From: Prevotella sp. E15-22
GTDB taxonomy: Bacteria > Bacteroidota > Bacteroidia > Bacteroidales > Bacteroidaceae
Reading direction: 5' to 3'
Assembly: GCF_023204875.1 (NCBI RefSeq)
Contig: NZ_CP096247.1
Location: forward strand, 2,914,001-2,978,000
DNA length: 64,000 bases
Part shown: positions 10,486 through 17,666 of the stretch, one piece after another
Position numbering within the stretch: the stretch's first letter is position 1
Layout of the letters: the number at the start of each line of letters is the position of its first letter
Notes under the pieces: model-generated
The model's database searches: none
The model's input: only the letters and a program-made list of their open reading frames with translations
Told to the model about the DNA's origin: nothing
Translations under genes and position numbers: made by a program

Positions 10486-11398
10486 TGTTTTTCTCTGCAA
10501 TTCTCAGTTTGGCGCTTCTACTTCTAGGGTTACGTTCCAACTCGTCATCGGTAGGCACAATCACCCTATTATTAATAAGGTGTAAAGGCGACTTTGTTCT
10601 ACCAAAGAAGTCTTGTTCCACCTTACCCTCGGCATTACCTGTACGCATCACATTCTTCACGATACGGTCTTCCAACGAGTGGTAGGTAATAACGCTCAAT
10701 CGTCCACCAGGTCTAAGCATCTGACAGGCGCCATTCAGCATTTCACGCAAGGCATCCATCTCGTGATTTACCTCAATGCGGAGGGCCTGAAATAGCTTCG
10801 TCACCTCCTTTTTCTCACGTTCACGGGCAAAGATTTTCTCCGTCAGTTGAAGCAACTGTCCCGTTGTCTCTATGGAGGACTCCTGACGAGCTTTTACCAA
10901 AACAGAAGCCAACTTCCTGGCATTCTTCAACTCTCCATAGAGATAGAAGATATCTGCTAGTTGCTCCTCTGTGTAGTTATTCAACACATCGGCGGCCGTC
11001 ATTCCCGCCCGCTTATTCATTCTCATATCAAGGGGGGCATCAAAACGAAACGAGAAACCACGTGTCTCGTCATCAAAATGATGCGACGAAACGCCCAAGT
11101 CAGCTAACAGTCCATCTATCTGCTCCACATTATGGAAACGCATCCAATTTTTCAGATAACGGAAGTTGCTCCTAACAAAAGTGAAGCGGTTGTCGTTCAT
11201 GATATTCGACTCTGCATCAGCATCCTGGTCAAAGCCAAACAACCGACCATTTTTCCCCAGACGACCAAGTATCTCACGAGAATGGCCGCCTCCTCCAAAG
11301 GTTACGTCCACATAAATACCTCCAGGCTGGACAGCCAGCCCGTCAACGCTCTCCTTCAGAAGAACGGAAACATGATATGTCTCAGCTGTTTTTATCAT
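10463..11398 (-). CDS. rsmH: 16S rRNA (cytosine-1402 N4) methyltransferase RsmH
   Basis: RsmH (MraW) methylates N4 of C1402 in the 16S rRNA P site using S-adenosylmethionine. The 311-residue product begins YHVSVLLKESVDGL, carries the SAM-binding motif VDVTFGGGGHS near residues 31-41, and has DLGVSSHHFD and MRMNKRAG, diagnostic for the family. It starts 3 bp after the mraZ stop, and its tail overlaps ftsL. Confidence 0.97.
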   Translation of the reverse strand: MIKTAETYHVSVLLKESVDGLAVQPGGIYVDVTFGGGGHSREILGRLGKNGRLFGFDQDADAESNIMNDNRFTFVRSNFRYLKNWMRFHNVEQIDGLLADLGVSSHHFDDETRGFSFRFDAPLDMRMNKRAGMTAADVLNNYTEEQLADIFYLYGELKNARKLASVLVKARQESSIETTGQLLQLTEKIFAREREKKEVTKLFQALRIEVNHEMDALREMLNGACQMLRPGGRLSVITYHSLEDRIVKNVMRTGNAEGKVEQDFFGRTKSPLHLINNRVIVPTDDELERNPRSRSAKLRIAEKNNDDEGRE

Positions 11399-11401
11399 TC
11401 G

Positions 11402-11851
11402 TCATTGGGTTACTGTCATAATAGACTTAAGCTTCTCTGCAAATTCCTCTTGCGACAAGAACGGCTGCAGCGTCTTTTCCACAGCCCATATCTCAATAGC
11501 ATCATTAATACCGATGAATCTTACGCCTTGAACAATGTCGGCCATCTGAAGATAGCGTTTTGGTATTAAGAAGCGTCCATTTCCGTCAAGTGTAAGGACC
11601 TCTGCTTCCGACACATACTGACGCAGCACCTGCTGACCCACATCATCCCACTCATTCACTCTTTCTAAAAGAGCGTCCATTCTACGATTCCAAGTACTCT
11701 CCGGATAGAGCACAAGACACTGCTGATGCACATCCTTGCGCATCACCAGCACATCTTCACCTGCCATCTGCAGCACCTTTCTAAAAGTGGCAGGCAGGAA
11801 GACGCGTCCTTTCGCATCAGTCTTGGCTTCTATATTACCTAAAAATCGCAT
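11402..11851 (-). CDS. mraZ: Transcriptional regulator MraZ
   Basis: MraZ is the DNA-binding repressor that heads dcw clusters and, in E. coli and Mycoplasma, binds short direct repeats in its own promoter. The 149-residue protein contains two AbrB-like half domains with the conserved DxxxR signatures DAKGRVFLPATF (residues 12-23) and DGNGRFLIPKRYL (near 90). Its promoter carries three 10-bp direct repeats (11893-11922) that fit a MraZ operator, so autoregulation is likely. Confidence 0.95.
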   Translation of the reverse strand: MRFLGNIEAKTDAKGRVFLPATFRKVLQMAGEDVLVMRKDVHQQCLVLYPESTWNRRMDALLERVNEWDDVGQQVLRQYVSEAEVLTLDGNGRFLIPKRYLQMADIVQGVRFIGINDAIEIWAVEKTLQPFLSQEEFAEKLKSIMTVTQ

Positions 11852-11879
11852 ACGAACATATTATAAAGAGACTTCGGTG

Positions 11880-11887
11880 CAAAGTTA
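11880..11887 (-). promoter_or_regulatory. -7 element of the mraZ/dcw promoter
   Basis: The minus strand reads TAACTTTG, matching the Bacteroidota -7 consensus TAnnTTTG, 29 bp before the mraZ ATG. No clear -33 TTTG is seen at normal spacing; the MraZ-type repeats occupy that place. Confidence 0.75.
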
Positions 11888-11892
11888 CGCAT

Positions 11893-11922
11893 TTTCCTCC
11901 ACAATCCTCCACAATTCCCCAC
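11893..11922 (-). promoter_or_regulatory. Probable MraZ operator: three 10-bp direct repeats
   Basis: On the minus strand three contiguous 10-mers read GTGGGGAATT, GTGGAGGATT and GTGGAGGAAA, i.e. GTGGR-N5 repeated at exactly 10-bp period. This is the arrangement of known MraZ boxes (direct repeats of about five bases separated by five). They end 5 bp upstream of the -7 element, covering the -33 region, which suggests repression of the whole dcw operon by MraZ. Confidence 0.8.
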
Positions 11923-12110
11923 TTTTTTTAGTGAAAAATGAATATTTTCTTTTTTCCATTCATTTTCGCACTTTCCAATTACACATTTCGATCGATTTGT
12001 GCAATCGTTTTTTTGTCCATTTCTAACGCATCTTGTCATGAAAAGAACTAAATATGTGTAAAAATGTGCATTAATTTTTTAAAAAAAGATAGAAAAAGAA
12101 AGTTTTTCTG

Positions 12111-12118
12111 TAATTTTG
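12111..12118 (+). promoter_or_regulatory. -7 element for the acyltransferase pair
   Basis: TAATTTTG matches TAnnTTTG, 37 bp before the ATG at 12156. No convincing -33 element. Confidence 0.6.
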
Positions 12119-12155
12119 CAGTTCGATTTTACTAAAAGCTATTTCTAAAGTACGG

Positions 12156-12974
12156 ATGGAGAAGGTTATCGATATAGACAAGATTCTCAAAAACAAACTT
12201 GGGAAGAAGAGCCGTTGGGTTCCTCGTCCATTGGTTTTGTGGCTGAAGCACATTGTTCATGAAGATCAGGTCAACACCCATCTATGGAATTCGCGCAACT
12301 TAAAAGGCACCCCTTGGCTCAAGGCGACATTGGACTATTTGAATGTCCACATCGAAGTAAAAGGCCTTGAAAACCTGCCTGACAAGAATGACCCACGCCG
12401 CTACACCTTTGTCAGCAACCATCCTCTGGGAGGTATCGACGGCATTGCCATCGGTTCGATTATTGGCGAACACTACGATGACAATTTCCGCTATCTGGTA
12501 AACGACCTTTTAATGAACCTACCGGGTTTAGCGCCCCTCTGTATTCCCATCAACAAGACCGGTAAGAATGGACGCGACTTTCCCGCGATGGTGGAAGCGG
12601 GTTTCCATAGCAACGCCCACATTCTGATGTTCCCAGCTGGCCTATGCTCACGTCGCAGGAATGGTATTATTCGTGACCTTGAATGGAAGAAAACATTCAT
12701 CAGCAAGAGCATAGAAACCCAACGCGATGTTGTCCCCATTCATTTTGAAGGCCGTAACAGCAATTTCTTTTATCGTCTGTCGAATATCAGCGACCGCTAC
12801 GTCAAGAAAATCAATATTGCCATGCTCTTTCTCTCTGACGAGATGTTCAAAAACACTGGCAACACTTTCACCATTACCATCGGCAAACCCATTCCTTGGG
12901 AAACTTTCAGCAAAGAAAAAACACCGATGGAATGGGCAAAATTTGTCAAAGACGAAGTCTACAAACTATCATAA
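12156..12974 (+). CDS. glsA: PlsC-like acyltransferase, probable glycine-lipid O-acyltransferase GlsA
   Basis: The 272-residue protein belongs to the lysophospholipid-type acyltransferases: NHPLGGIDG at 88-96 (catalytic His and Asp, here H-x5-D rather than the classical H-x4-D) and FPAGLCSRR at 159-167, in place of the FPEGTR motif. It is followed 33 bp later by a hemolysin-type N-acyltransferase. This pairing matches GlsA/GlsB of Bacteroides, where GlsB makes N-acyl-3-hydroxy-glycine and GlsA esterifies it to give the diacylated glycine lipid. The substrate assignment rests on that synteny; a phospholipid acyltransferase is the alternative. Confidence 0.75.
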   Translation: MEKVIDIDKILKNKLGKKSRWVPRPLVLWLKHIVHEDQVNTHLWNSRNLKGTPWLKATLDYLNVHIEVKGLENLPDKNDPRRYTFVSNHPLGGIDGIAIGSIIGEHYDDNFRYLVNDLLMNLPGLAPLCIPINKTGKNGRDFPAMVEAGFHSNAHILMFPAGLCSRRRNGIIRDLEWKKTFISKSIETQRDVVPIHFEGRNSNFFYRLSNISDRYVKKINIAMLFLSDEMFKNTGNTFTITIGKPIPWETFSKEKTPMEWAKFVKDEVYKLS

Positions 12975-13007
12975 CACAAGACAACAAACAACAAACCAAT
13001 AAAAAAA

Positions 13008-14000
13008 ATGGAACAGCCAATCATTGATCCGATTCCTGTAGAACTCCTAAAAAAGGAACTAACACCCGATCGCCAGTTGCGCATGACAAACAAGAGCAAC
13101 AACAAGATCTACATCATCACCGCGCATAACGCACCAAACGTGATGCGTGAGATAGGTCGACTACGCGAAATGGCCTTTCGTGAAGCAGGAGGCGGCACCG
13201 GAAAAGAGGTAGACATCGACGAGTTCGACACCTGCGAGAACTGCTACAAGCAACTTATCGTATGGAACCCCGAGGCCGAGGAGATCATTGGCGGTTATCG
13301 CTATTTGGAAGGAACAAAATGGGAAATGGACAAGAAAGGCCAGCCCATCCTTGCAACTAGTCACATGTTCCATTTCTCTGATAAGTTCATCAAAGATTAC
13401 ATGCCCTACACCATCGAGTTGGGCCGCTCGTTCGTCAGCCTTCCCTATCAAAGTTCTAAGATGGGTGCAAAAAGTTTATTTGCACTTGACAATCTTTGGG
13501 ATGGCCTGGGCGCACTCACAGTCATCATGCCTAATGTCAAATACTTCTTTGGCAAAATGACCATGTATCCCAGCTATATTCGCGAAGGACGTGATATGAT
13601 TTTGTACTTCCTTAAGAAACACTTTGACGACAAGGATGGATTGGTCATCCCAATGCACCCGCTGAAGATTGAGACTGATGAAAAAGAATTAGAGGCCATC
13701 TTCACTGAGAGCAATTTCAAAGAGGATTATCGCATCCTAAACCAGAAGATTCGCGCACTTGGCTACAACATTCCTCCATTGGTTAATGCATACATGAGCC
13801 TTTCGCCCACCATGAAACTATTCGGAACTGCCATTAACTACGGCTTTGGAGACGTAGAAGAAACTGGCATTTTAATAGCCATGGACGAGGTTCTTGAGGA
13901 GAAACGCGTACGCCATATTGATTCATTTATCAAAGAGCATCCAGAGGCTCTTAAGATAACCAGCGGAGCCAACAAAGTCATCTACAAGGAAAAACAATAA
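13008..14000 (+). CDS. glsB: GNAT/OlsB-like N-acyltransferase, probable glycine-lipid synthase GlsB
   Basis: The 330-residue protein resembles the 'hemolysin' N-acyltransferases (OlsB/GlsB family): an N-terminal acyltransferase core with VMREIGRLREMAFREAGGGTGKEVD, then GGYRYLEGTKW and ELGRSFVSLPYQ. In Bacteroides the homologue N-acylates glycine with a 3-hydroxy fatty acid (the commendamide route). It probably forms an operon with the upstream gene. Ornithine as the amine substrate cannot be excluded from sequence alone. Confidence 0.75.
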   Translation: MEQPIIDPIPVELLKKELTPDRQLRMTNKSNNKIYIITAHNAPNVMREIGRLREMAFREAGGGTGKEVDIDEFDTCENCYKQLIVWNPEAEEIIGGYRYLEGTKWEMDKKGQPILATSHMFHFSDKFIKDYMPYTIELGRSFVSLPYQSSKMGAKSLFALDNLWDGLGALTVIMPNVKYFFGKMTMYPSYIREGRDMILYFLKKHFDDKDGLVIPMHPLKIETDEKELEAIFTESNFKEDYRILNQKIRALGYNIPPLVNAYMSLSPTMKLFGTAINYGFGDVEETGILIAMDEVLEEKRVRHIDSFIKEHPEALKITSGANKVIYKEKQ

Positions 14001-14110
14001 AAGCACAGTTTTTTACAATACACCCTTGTATTGGACTTGACATAAATCAAGAAAAATAACCGTTTGCGAAAACAATGTAAAGATAATACTATTCTGTTTT
14101 CAAGAAATAT

Positions 14111-14118
14111 TACCTTTG
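14111..14118 (+). promoter_or_regulatory. -7 element for the 14.1-14.3 kb small transcript
   Basis: TACCTTTG, followed by CACC, is an excellent match to the Bacteroidota -7 element. Transcription would begin near 14123, right at a perfect hairpin. A -33 element is not evident. Confidence 0.65.
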
Positions 14119-14186
14119 CACCGTAGTCGTGATGACTACACACGTTATTCATTAGGTTAGTAGTTAATAGATTTAAGGTAAAGATT

Positions 14187-14282
14187 ATGTTATTAGATTT
14201 ACAAACAACGTGTGTGTTGGTGTCAGTGGCTATTTCCACTATTCTGAGTGTTATCACTCTGATGCGCACCAACATCCGTTGA
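14187..14282 (+). CDS. Hypothetical 31-residue single-pass membrane peptide
   Basis: ATG at 14187, preceded by TTAAGGTAAAGATT (a possible weak ribosome site), opens a 31-codon frame ending TGA at 14282, 3 bp before the terminator stem. The peptide starts MLLDLQTTC, has a hydrophobic stretch CVLVSVAISTILSVITLM and ends RTNIR: one membrane helix with a basic C-terminus. Size and shape resemble small membrane regulators or type I toxins, but I recognise no family. The frame overlaps the RNA helices described for this segment, so it may instead be fortuitous. Confidence 0.45.
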   Translation: MLLDLQTTCVLVSVAISTILSVITLMRTNIR

Positions 14283-14285
14283 AAG

Positions 14286-14322
14286 GAGCGCGGGGTGAGC
14301 GATTCATACCGCGCTCTTTTTA
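14286..14322 (+). terminator. Strong intrinsic terminator
   Basis: GAGCGCGG (14286-14293) and CCGCGCTC (14309-14316) form a perfect 8-bp GC-rich stem with a 15-nt loop, followed by TTTTT. Confidence 0.88.
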
Positions 14323-14611
14323 TATCCAAGCCAAATATGTCAACAAAAATTATACAATATTCAAGAATTCTATAATGTATAATTAAATTTTACATCATTT
14401 CTTACATTGCCAATAAACGAAAGACACTACATCCTTTACCGAAGGACATAAAAGCCAATTTGGCACTATGAAAACACATTTTATAAAGTAGAATAGTACA
14501 AAATGAAACATAAGGCATAGCAAGTGAAACATAAGAAGAAAGACTCTTCCAATAATATTAGTACTTTTGCAAAGTCAAAAAAGAAAATAAATCAAACTTA
14601 AATATTACAAC
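14323..14611 (+). promoter_or_regulatory. Control region of the CE6/CE15 unit
   Basis: This AT-rich intergenic region carries a -7 element TACTTTTG (14562-14569), 42 bp before the CE6 start. Upstream are two identical 11-mers TGAAACATAAG at 14504-14514 and 14525-14535, spaced 21 bp (two helical turns). They sit just upstream of where -33 would be, where an activator could bind. No gene seen. Confidence 0.55.
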
Positions 14612-16294
14612 ATGAGAAAAACAATACTTGCGCTCACCCTGGGCCTCACCGCCCTTACCAATCCTCTTACCATCAAAGCAGAAGTGGATCCCAACTTTTA
14701 CATTTACCTCTGCTTCGGCCAATCAAACATGGAAGGCAACGCAAAAGCAGAGAGCATGGACAATACTGTCGATAAGCGATTCCGTCTATTAGCCACCTGC
14801 AACTACAGCAGTCCATCACGCACCTTAGGACAATGGTACGACGCAAAACCACCATTGGTAAACCCAATAGGAGGTCTTGGCCCTACAGACTATTTTGGAC
14901 GCACCATGGTAGCAGCCCTGCCAGCCAACGTCAAAATTGGAGTAGTACCCGTGGCCATGGGTGGTAGTCCTATTGAAATGTTCGACAAAGACAAATACCA
15001 GCAGAAACTGACACAAAACCCCAACGAATGGTGGGCACAGATTGCCAAGAACTACTATGGAGGCAACCCCTATGGACGACTCATTGAAATGGCAAAGAAG
15101 GCCAAAGAGGTCGGTGTTATCAAGGGAATACTTCTTCACCAAGGCTGCTCGAACAACGGAGACCCCAATTGGCCTAACATGGTCAAAAAAATCTATAATG
15201 ACATGTTGAACGATCTCGGACTTTCGGCTGACACCGTCCCTTTGTTTGTTGGAGAAACTCTTAGACAGGAGAACGGCGGTTCATGCTATGGGCACAACAC
15301 ACAGGTGAACCGCATGCCTAGTGTCGTACCCACCTCGCACGTCATCAGTTCCGAAGGACTGCCAGGCAACGGACAAGACCCCTGGCACTTCAGCGCCTTG
15401 GGATACCGTATTCTGGGCCGTCGTTACGCTGCAAGTGCACTAGAATTGATGGGTAAGGACCTCATTTGTGACTCGGCTTACCACATCACATATACCTACA
15501 AGAACTTCTATACCGTTTCGAAAATCAATGTTCCTTCAAGCATGTCGGCCATGCCCGGCCAGCGCATTCCCGCCACAGTCACATTCAAAGACAATCACAC
15601 GGAGGACGTATCATCATCTAAATTCCTGACGGTCAGCAGCGAAGACCTCCCAATAGAAAATGGAGCATTGGCTGCCAATTTCCAAGGAACGGGCACCGCA
15701 GAAATAACATATACCGACTTCCTGAGAAATGAGAAAAAAGTAACCACCACACTCGACATCAAGTTCTTTCCAATCAAAAAAGAATCTCTCACAGTGTTCA
15801 AAGGAGAACCCACTTTCAACGAGTCCGACAGCACCATTATCATGAAGTCAGGAACACAGATTGGATGGTGCTATGAAGCAGGAGCAGACATGTCGAATTA
15901 CAAATATCTTGTGGTCAAGGTTCAAAAGCCCGAGAAAAACGGTTGTAACATCAGGATCTACGAGCAGAACAAACCTACTTCAAGTGCATACTACAACAAG
16001 GCTATCAGCACCAATTCACAAGTTGTTATAGACCTCCATGACATGGTACGTTCTAACAAAACATACGACCCGTCGCATATTTGCATTGTGAGCCTCTATT
16101 CAACAACAGCCCTCACCATCAAACTAGAGGACATCTACCTCACCAACGAAGACCTCACTGGCATCAGCACACTGAGTCAAAAAACAGCTGTCAGCAGTCA
16201 GTTATACGACCTTCAAGGCCGTCCGATGAAGGAAAACAGAGGGGTACAAAAGGGACTCTACCTAAAGAATGGCAAAAAAGTATTTATCAAATAA
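14612..16294 (+). CDS. Secreted CE6-type carbohydrate acetyl esterase
   Basis: The 560-residue protein has a signal peptide (about residues 1-23) and a SASA/CE6 esterase domain: the serine motif FGQSNMEGN (Ser38), GPTDYFGR, a VPVAMGGSPIE segment, LHQGCSNNG, and the Asp-His pair in QDPWHFSALGYR near 255-265. CE6 enzymes remove acetyl groups from xylan; sialate O-acetylesterase is the related alternative. Residues about 290-520 look like beta-rich accessory domains. The C-terminus ends YDLQGRPM...LKNGKKVFIK, a tail type found on many Prevotella secreted proteins. The CE15 gene follows after 27 bp, supporting a role in xylan processing. Confidence 0.85.
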   Translation: MRKTILALTLGLTALTNPLTIKAEVDPNFYIYLCFGQSNMEGNAKAESMDNTVDKRFRLLATCNYSSPSRTLGQWYDAKPPLVNPIGGLGPTDYFGRTMVAALPANVKIGVVPVAMGGSPIEMFDKDKYQQKLTQNPNEWWAQIAKNYYGGNPYGRLIEMAKKAKEVGVIKGILLHQGCSNNGDPNWPNMVKKIYNDMLNDLGLSADTVPLFVGETLRQENGGSCYGHNTQVNRMPSVVPTSHVISSEGLPGNGQDPWHFSALGYRILGRRYAASALELMGKDLICDSAYHITYTYKNFYTVSKINVPSSMSAMPGQRIPATVTFKDNHTEDVSSSKFLTVSSEDLPIENGALAANFQGTGTAEITYTDFLRNEKKVTTTLDIKFFPIKKESLTVFKGEPTFNESDSTIIMKSGTQIGWCYEAGADMSNYKYLVVKVQKPEKNGCNIRIYEQNKPTSSAYYNKAISTNSQVVIDLHDMVRSNKTYDPSHICIVSLYSTTALTIKLEDIYLTNEDLTGISTLSQKTAVSSQLYDLQGRPMKENRGVQKGLYLKNGKKVFIK

Positions 16295-16321
16295 ACTATT
16301 CATCTTTAACTAAAAATCATC

Positions 16322-17503
16322 ATGAGAGCTTTAATCAAGTTACTCCTCGCTGTGGCCCCCATGTCGGCCATGGCACAGTCGGGCAACAATGTGCCCCTTG
16401 TTATGAACGCAGAGAACACCTTTGCCAACTACAAAAAACCTAAGTTGCCAAAGGTAGAAGACCTGCCAGTAATCAAAGAGTTGCCCAACCCCTTGCAGGG
16501 CGTAAAAAACTACAAAGATTGGGGCAAGCGACGTGCAGAGATTGCCGCACAGATTCAGCACTACGGCATTGGTGAGAAGCCACTAGTAAAACCTGAGCAG
16601 GTTAAAGCGCACATGGATGGGGATACCCTGATTGTCGACGTGACCGTAAACGGGCAGACACTGACCCTACGCTCAGAGATCCGTTACCCAAAGACAGGCC
16701 AAGCGCCCTATGCTGTAATGATTGGCACCAGCGGCATCTCACTTCCTCGCCAGCTGTTTAACGACCGCCCAATTGCCACAATGGTGTTCCATGAGAAGCA
16801 AGTTAACGACTACGGGCAATTTGGCAGACACCATGAACGTGGAGAGCATAATTTCGACCGCCTATACCCAGAGCTCAAGGATAACGGAGCTTATAGCGAA
16901 TGGGCATGGGGACTCAGCCGTATCATCGACGGTCTTCAACAACTAGGCCCTGAGGTAACCAAGATTGATACGAAGCACATCGGTGTCACTGGTTGCTCAT
17001 ATGCAGGAAAGATGGCACTATACTGTGGCGCTTTTGACGAGCGAGTAGCCCTAACTATCGCTCAGGAGCCCGGTGGCGGTGGAGCTGCCGCATGGCGTGT
17101 CTCTCACACTTTGGAAGGCGTAGAAGACCTCGATCACACCGATTACCACTGGTTCAAAGAGAGTCAACGCACCAATTTCGCCGGCGACTCGGTATATCTT
17201 CTACCCTACGATCAACATGAACTATGTGCGTTGGTATTCCCTCGTGCCCTTTTGCTCCTAGGAAATCCCGACTACAAATGGTTAGCCGACAAAGCCATGT
17301 TACCCTCGGCACAAGCCGCCCGCAAAGTCTGGGAGAAGTTCGGTATAGCCGACCGTATGGGCTGGAGTATCGTTGACGGTCATGGCCATTGCCAGTTGCC
17401 AGAAAGTCAGATGCCAGAAGTTCAGGCCTTCATTGACAAGTTCTTGTTAGGTCGCGCAACCGATACGAGTGACATCAGAATTGTGAAAACAGATAAATTC
17501 TAA
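16322..17503 (+). CDS. CE15 glucuronoyl esterase, secreted
   Basis: The 393-residue product has a signal peptide (cleavage near AMAQ, residue 19) and an alpha/beta-hydrolase domain with the CE15 serine motif VTGCSYAGK (Ser near 226), QEPGGGG near 249 and the histidine region DGHGHCQLP near 355. CE15 enzymes cleave ester bonds between 4-O-methyl-glucuronic acid of xylan and lignin alcohols. It is co-transcribed with the CE6 esterase, so the pair probably trims decorated glucuronoxylan. No SusC/SusD genes are adjacent. Confidence 0.88.
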   Translation: MRALIKLLLAVAPMSAMAQSGNNVPLVMNAENTFANYKKPKLPKVEDLPVIKELPNPLQGVKNYKDWGKRRAEIAAQIQHYGIGEKPLVKPEQVKAHMDGDTLIVDVTVNGQTLTLRSEIRYPKTGQAPYAVMIGTSGISLPRQLFNDRPIATMVFHEKQVNDYGQFGRHHERGEHNFDRLYPELKDNGAYSEWAWGLSRIIDGLQQLGPEVTKIDTKHIGVTGCSYAGKMALYCGAFDERVALTIAQEPGGGGAAAWRVSHTLEGVEDLDHTDYHWFKESQRTNFAGDSVYLLPYDQHELCALVFPRALLLLGNPDYKWLADKAMLPSAQAARKVWEKFGIADRMGWSIVDGHGHCQLPESQMPEVQAFIDKFLLGRATDTSDIRIVKTDKF

Positions 17504-17595
17504 ACACAAAAAAATGTATTTTTTGGCAAAAAATAGTGTGCAAAAACTAAAAACAACTTAAAATCAAGCCCATAAAGATATATTTTATTTAATTA

Positions 17596-17626
17596 AGCGG
17601 TCATTTTGGCCGCTTTTTGCTTTTTT
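17596..17626 (+). terminator. Intrinsic terminator after the CE15 gene
   Basis: AGCGGTCA and TGGCCGCT (17596-17614) form an 8-bp stem with one G-T pair and a 3-nt loop, followed by T-rich sequence. Confidence 0.8.
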
Positions 17627-17631
17627 GTGCG

Positions 17632-17639
17632 TAAATTTG
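17632..17639 (+). promoter_or_regulatory. -7 element for the lipoprotein/uppS/bamA cluster
   Basis: TAAATTTG lies 28 bp before the ATG at 17667, immediately after the terminator of the preceding unit. Confidence 0.65.
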
Positions 17640-17666
17640 CAGCAGAATTTGTTTAAACAAGATCAA

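Larger units (their letters stand above)
11852..12155. other. Divergent intergenic region mraZ / acyltransferase
   Basis: These 304 bp between divergent genes contain the mraZ promoter and MraZ boxes on the left and the promoter of the acyltransferase pair (TAATTTTG at 12111-12118) on the right. The middle (about 11930-12110) is AT-rich, with poly-A/T runs. No further gene is seen. Confidence 0.7.
14123..14322 (+). ncRNA. Candidate structured small RNA or leader mRNA, about 200 nt
   Basis: The segment runs from a promoter (-7 at 14111) to a strong terminator (14286-14322). Helices seen: GTAGTC/GACTAC (14123-14128 with 14134-14139); ACACACGTT (14138-14146) with AACGTGTGT (14207-14215); directly abutting, GTTGGTG (14216-14222) with CACCAAC (14267-14273), closing two inner hairpins, AGTGG/CCACT (14225-14240) and GAGTG/CACTC (14246-14259). 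The first two helices share two bases and so compete. The middle helices together look like a three-way junction. I do not recognise the family. It may be a regulatory RNA, an mRNA for the enclosed peptide, or both. Confidence 0.55.
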
